Assembly: GCA_945885485.1 (NCBI GenBank)
Contig: CAMCYT010000092.1
Location: 1-9,328 of the forward strand
Length of the DNA stretch: 9,328 nucleotides
Direction: 5' to 3'
From: Prosthecobacter debontii
GTDB lineage: Bacteria > Verrucomicrobiota > Verrucomicrobiia > Verrucomicrobiales > Akkermansiaceae
A model generated the notes under the pieces. It was not told the origin of the DNA and searched no databases. It saw only the letters and a program-made list of their open reading frames with translations. Both the position numbers and the translations under genes were made by a program. Shown here piece after piece: positions 6,175 through 9,328 of this stretch. Within the stretch, counting starts at the first letter, position 1. Each line of letters starts with the position of its first letter.

Positions 6175-7482
6175 ATGAATCGTGCCGAGTCAATCGAACG
6201 TAACCCCATGCGCTATGTGTGGTTTACGGCGCTTTACAATGCACGCGCCTATTACCCTATCCTCGCGATTCTGTTTCTCGATCTCGGATTAACTCTCGAT
6301 CAATACGTCCTTCTCAATTTTGTCTGGGCGGCATCGATCTTTTTGTTCGAAGTCCCATCAGGTGCTCTAGCCGACACACTTGGCCGGAAAAACCTACTCG
6401 TCACCGCTTCAATACTGATGATCGCGGAAATGTCATGCCTCCTTCTCGCACCCAAAGATGGAGGATGGCTACTTGTCGGTCTCTGCATCGCTAACCGATT
6501 TCTCTCCGGTCTTTCAGAAGCAACTGCAAGCGGTGCCGATGAAGCACTTGCTTACGATTCCTTACCAGAAACTGAGCGCGAAACTGCATGGGATAAAATC
6601 CTCGCGACCTCGATGCGTTATCGCTCGGTCGGGTTTGTCGTCGCCATGATACTTGGCGGGCTTCTCTACGATCCCTCGTTCATCAATCAACTGCTGCCAG
6701 AAAAATTACACCTCAGCGCAACCCTAGCTCACCGCTTACCCATCGGGCTTGTTTTAATACAAGCAATCGCCTGCTTGTGCATCACGCTTCGCATGGTCGA
6801 GCCAAGTATCCATCACTCCGAGGGAATTTCCAAAGCTTGCCGCAACGCCGTCAAACTCACCTTACAAACTGCTAAGTGGGTTTTCACCACCCCGACCACA
6901 CGCATGATCATCATCATCGGTCTTTCGATCGATGCGGTCGTCCGAAATTTCGCAACGATCAACAGTAGCTACTACCGCATGATCCACTTACCCGAGTGGA
7001 CCTATGGTTTCATCGGCGCAGCACTTGGACTGCTCGGCTATGTGGTTCCAACCATCGCGGAGAAACTCAATCAACGCTACAGCACACTTTCCAATCTTGG
7101 CATCATATCCTGCATTGCTTTGATCGGATTGATCGGCATCGTCTCAGCAAATACGATATGGTGCCTGCTTCCTGCGATGCTTCTCATGACCACTCTTGGT
7201 TATCTTAGCTTCACAATGAGTCGCGCTCTAAATCGTGCCACAGACTCATCAAAACGCGCCACGGTCCTCTCCGTAAAAGGCCTCGCCTTCAACCTCGCCT
7301 ACGGTTCATTTGGCCTCGGCTTTTCTTTACTGCTCGCAGCAAACCCTCCCTCTCCTATCGGCAACAACTCCTTACAAAATGCACTTTTCTGGCAAGTCCC
7401 ATTCTTCTCCTTGATCACCACGATCCTGACCCTTCGTGGAAAAACCATACTCATGAAGCACGGTCACGACACGAATCAATAA
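6175..7482 (+). CDS. Major facilitator superfamily (MFS) transporter
   Basis: The 435 residues form a polytopic inner-membrane protein of normal MFS length with about 12 predicted helices. The loop after the second helix has the MFS motif A pattern, SGALADTLGRKNL (62-74). Hydrophobic blocks follow, for example VGFVVAMILGGLLYDP in the first half and LGIISCIALIGLIGIV, MLLMTTLGYLSFTMS and YGSFGLGFSLLLAANP in the second. Early residues LYNARAYYPILAILFL form helix 1. The substrate cannot be read from the sequence; drug, sugar or metabolite export are all possible. It starts 41 bp after the helicase stop, so co-transcription is plausible but probably without functional linkage. No strong Shine-Dalgarno precedes ATG 6175. 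An internal ATG (Met12, 6208) is an alternative start that still keeps helix 1. The gene ends before a REP-like pair. Confidence 0.85.
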   Translation: MNRAESIERNPMRYVWFTALYNARAYYPILAILFLDLGLTLDQYVLLNFVWAASIFLFEVPSGALADTLGRKNLLVTASILMIAEMSCLLLAPKDGGWLLVGLCIANRFLSGLSEATASGADEALAYDSLPETERETAWDKILATSMRYRSVGFVVAMILGGLLYDPSFINQLLPEKLHLSATLAHRLPIGLVLIQAIACLCITLRMVEPSIHHSEGISKACRNAVKLTLQTAKWVFTTPTTRMIIIIGLSIDAVVRNFATINSSYYRMIHLPEWTYGFIGAALGLLGYVVPTIAEKLNQRYSTLSNLGIISCIALIGLIGIVSANTIWCLLPAMLLMTTLGYLSFTMSRALNRATDSSKRATVLSVKGLAFNLAYGSFGLGFSLLLAANPPSPIGNNSLQNALFWQVPFFSLITTILTLRGKTILMKHGHDTNQ

Positions 7483-7533
7483 GCACGTGGAGATGCATTG
7501 CATGCGAAAGGATCCGCGATTTGGTTAGAAACG

Positions 7534-7558
7534 GTAGGGTCGTTTTGATAAAACGACC
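7534..7558 (+). repeat. REP-like sequence, first of an inverted pair
   Basis: GTAG (7534-7537) directly precedes a perfect 9-bp palindrome, GGTCGTTTT / AAAACGACC (7538-7546 and 7550-7558), with loop GAT. A GTAG-type tetranucleotide at the 5' foot of a short palindrome is the known layout of REP sequences served by RAYT (TnpA-REP) transposases. Confidence 0.6.
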
Positions 7559-7586
7559 GCAATCTTACGTAGCGAACAAACCGGTC

Positions 7587-7611
7587 GGTCATTTTGTCAA
7601 AATGACCCTAC
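7587..7611 (-). repeat. REP-like sequence, second of an inverted pair
   Basis: On the minus strand GTAG (7611-7608) precedes a perfect 9-bp palindrome, GGTCATTTT / AAAATGACC, with loop GAC. It differs from the first copy by one compensated base pair in the stem and by the loop. The facing arrangement, 28 bp apart, is that of a bacterial interspersed mosaic element. It lies between two convergent genes, where it may also act as a bidirectional transcript end. Confidence 0.6.
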
Positions 7612-7629
7612 CAATCATCGATGATCAAC

Positions 7630-8625
7630 TCATGGTTTCGGCATGATAGGCGAGTCCCATCCTGCGAGATCGGACGGCTTCACCTTTTTTACATGGCCAT
7701 TGAAAGAGAAGCTACTTGGGTTGAATGGCCCGACAAATGAGATATCGAGGTCTGCCTTGATTTCCTTTTCCAAACCGATCGCCCAAAGCACACCGTTCAG
7801 GATCATGCGGCGATAATTGTCATCGAGGAAATCCTGAGAAGCACCCTGAGTGCTGTGGAAGACGCGATGTTTCATACCGTCCTTGGCCGCATAGCTACGG
7901 GTCCAAGTGCAAGGCATTGGCGGCTTTTTAGGATCGGCTTCCGAGGTGGGATCCATCGAAACGAGCGGCTGGGAATTTGCCAGCACCGTGAAATCAGGTG
8001 CGGCTTTGCCAACATATCCACCAGCGTGAGTGAAGGCGGTTTTGCCGACACCCGTGAGTATTACGTTGCCTTGCTGTTCCGGGATCGTCTCAATGCGAGT
8101 GCCCTGCTTGTGGTTGGTTCCGTAGTGACCGACCCAAGTATTTCCGAGAACCTGGTGGCCGAAGCCGTTTTCGTAACCAGCGACTTTTGAGCGGTAATCA
8201 TACTTCACGTATTTCGAAGTAGCAGGAATCTGGAAGGCGTGAGAAGAGGTGCGCAGGCCGACGACGGGGCCACCGCGTTCCAGATAGGCTTCGACGTGAG
8301 CCATTTCATCATCGGGCAGATTAAGGAAACGGGCGACGATGAAAAACAGATCCGCTTTTTCCAATGCCGCAAGTCCGGACACTGTCGACGAACCAGCCTC
8401 AATGAAGCCTTCCTTGTCCACGCCGAAGACAACGGTGCATTTGAAACCGTAATGTTTCGCTAGGATGCGGGCGTGTGCGGGACATGTTTCCTCGGCGCGG
8501 TATTCGTGATCGCTAGCGAGGAAAACGATGTGCTTACCTTTACCGGGGCCTGCCTCACCCTCGTAAACGACAGGGTTGGCGTGGACGAAGGTGGCGGCTA
8601 GGAGAAAAGTCAGGATGTATTTCAT
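7630..8625 (-). CDS. Secreted ThuA-like domain protein
   Basis: The 331 residues open with a signal peptide, MKYILTFLLAATFVHA, cut before Asn17. The remainder is a ThuA-like domain (trehalose-utilisation family, a class I glutamine-amidotransferase-like fold): HIVFLASDHEYRAEET near the start, then ADLFFIVARFLNLPDDEM, YLERGGPVVGLRTSSHAF, WVGHYGTNHKQGTRIETIPE, VFHSTQGASQDFLDDNYRRM and NGVLWAIGLE. The tail ISFVGPFNPSSFSFNGHVKK followed by LAGWDSPIMPKP is typical of the PVC-group subfamily. ATG 8625 is chosen for the signal peptide; the frame is open 59 codons further, but that stretch overlaps the cytochrome gene. The cytochrome gene ends 13 bp upstream on the same strand, so the two almost surely share a transcript. 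Related proteins are linked to sugar modification in the envelope; the reaction here is unknown. Confidence 0.88.
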   Translation of the reverse strand: MKYILTFLLAATFVHANPVVYEGEAGPGKGKHIVFLASDHEYRAEETCPAHARILAKHYGFKCTVVFGVDKEGFIEAGSSTVSGLAALEKADLFFIVARFLNLPDDEMAHVEAYLERGGPVVGLRTSSHAFQIPATSKYVKYDYRSKVAGYENGFGHQVLGNTWVGHYGTNHKQGTRIETIPEQQGNVILTGVGKTAFTHAGGYVGKAAPDFTVLANSQPLVSMDPTSEADPKKPPMPCTWTRSYAAKDGMKHRVFHSTQGASQDFLDDNYRRMILNGVLWAIGLEKEIKADLDISFVGPFNPSSFSFNGHVKKVKPSDLAGWDSPIMPKP

Positions 8626-8638
8626 TAGAGGTAAGGGG

Positions 8639-9328
8639 TTATTTTTCAAGGGGGTGATCTTTAAGCAGATCCTCGGGTTTCCAGAAAATCGAGCGATCCT
8701 TGGTTGCCTCTCGGACTTTTTTAACCGTCTCCGCGTTAACTGGATCGGCTTTGTTTCCCCAGGAGTTGCGAACGTAAGTGAGCACTCCAGCCACTTCATC
8801 ATCTTTGAGGATGGCGCCGAAAGCGGTCATCGGCGGGACACCTTTCTCAGGATCATAAACTTTGCCGTTCACCTCGATTTTTCCGTGAAGACCGTGAAGC
8901 ACAATTTTGGCCAAGCGCTCCTCACTGCCAGTCACCCAAGGAGTGCCTACCAATGTTGGGAATGCCGGATCGAGTCCCATACCGTTCGGCTGATGGCAGG
9001 TCGCGCAATGGGCCTCGCGGTGAAAGACTTCAGACCCGAGTTCATAAGCTTTCGCGGCTTTGTCTTTGAGATGATCAGGAACTTTAACCACGGTCTTTTT
9101 CTCTTTAACATCTTTAATCACGGATGGTATCGCCCCCTTGGTTACGTCGGCAGGACCCCAGAATTGTTTCACCATGGCGGCGGCGTTGCGGGCGTGGAGT
9201 TCCGGTGATTCGAGCAGCGCGGCGAGAAGTTTCTCATCGCGGATATTGTGACGTTGGTGCCACCACAAAGCCTCTAACAAAGGATGAGCGTGCTCGGCCT
9301 TTTTCGGATCGAACTGTTGCATCCACTT
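8639..9328 (-). CDS. C-terminal part of a PVC-type c-type cytochrome / dehydrogenase protein (runs off the window)
   Basis: The frame is open to the window edge (Lys-Trp precede the first internal Met at 9322), so only about 229 C-terminal residues are seen. Counting from that Met, residues about 9-55 (LLEALWWHQRHNIRDEKLLA and on) are helical, of the HEAT-like kind found before the cytochrome in PVC-type haem-binding proteins. A charged linker with KEKKTVVKVPDHLKDKA follows. Residues about 92-190 form a class I cytochrome c domain with CATCH at 106-110 (8993-9007), QPNGMGLDPAFPTLVGTPWV and the likely axial Met165 in VPPMTAFG. The family's missing N-terminus usually holds a beta-propeller sugar dehydrogenase. 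The protein should act in the periplasm and pass electrons from substrate oxidation to the respiratory chain. It is the first gene seen of a leftward operon with the ThuA gene. Confidence 0.88.
   Translation of the reverse strand, partial: KWMQQFDPKKAEHAHPLLEALWWHQRHNIRDEKLLAALLESPELHARNAAAMVKQFWGPADVTKGAIPSVIKDVKEKKTVVKVPDHLKDKAAKAYELGSEVFHREAHCATCHQPNGMGLDPAFPTLVGTPWVTGSEERLAKIVLHGLHGKIEVNGKVYDPEKGVPPMTAFGAILKDDEVAGVLTYVRNSWGNKADPVNAETVKKVREATKDRSIFWKPEDLLKDHPLEK

Noticed and set aside
8626..8802. N-terminal extension of the ThuA protein by 59 residues
   Set aside because: The extension overlaps the cytochrome coding region and would bury the clear signal peptide that starts at 8625.

Overview
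The window looks like a piece of a Verrucomicrobia (PVC-group) chromosome. The evidence is a set of families common there: a DUF6288 protein, a GYF_2/DUF4190 membrane protein with a pilin-like tail, and a secreted ThuA-domain protein encoded directly after a CxxCH cytochrome of the PVC type. The assignment rests on family recognition and not on a marker gene. Most starts lack a clear Shine-Dalgarno sequence.

Layout, left to right. Positions 1-98 probably hold the 5' end of a leftward gene running off the window. Positions 195-1178 (+) encode a GYF_2/DUF4190 membrane protein whose start codon lies inside a perfect 14-bp hairpin. Positions 1283-2749 (-) hold one DUF6288 gene cut in two by a single in-frame TAA. 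Positions 2913-3245 (-) encode a small three-helix membrane protein. A 307-bp stretch without a credible gene follows. Positions 3553-4128 (+) encode an exported DUF1287 protein (NlpC/P60-like Cys/His fold). Positions 4141-4295 hold a 155-bp long-inverted-repeat element flanked by TA, resembling a MITE. Positions 4397-6133 (+) encode a DEAD-box RNA helicase with a DbpA-type RNA-binding C-terminus, followed 41 bp later by an MFS transporter (6175-7482, +). Between this and the next, convergent unit sits an inverted pair of REP-like sequences (7534-7611). Positions 7630-8625 (-) encode a secreted ThuA-like protein, and 8639-9328 (-) the C-terminal end of a c-type cytochrome protein that continues past the window.

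The genes do not form one pathway. The clearest functional unit is the leftward cytochrome-ThuA pair, 13 bp apart, which is probably an envelope oxidation module for sugars or similar substrates. Helicase and MFS may be co-transcribed. The most unusual material is non-coding or broken: the stop-interrupted DUF6288 gene, the TA-flanked inverted-repeat element, the REP pair, and the hairpin over the start codon. I see no CRISPR array, rRNA, tRNA, prophage, transposase or defence system.
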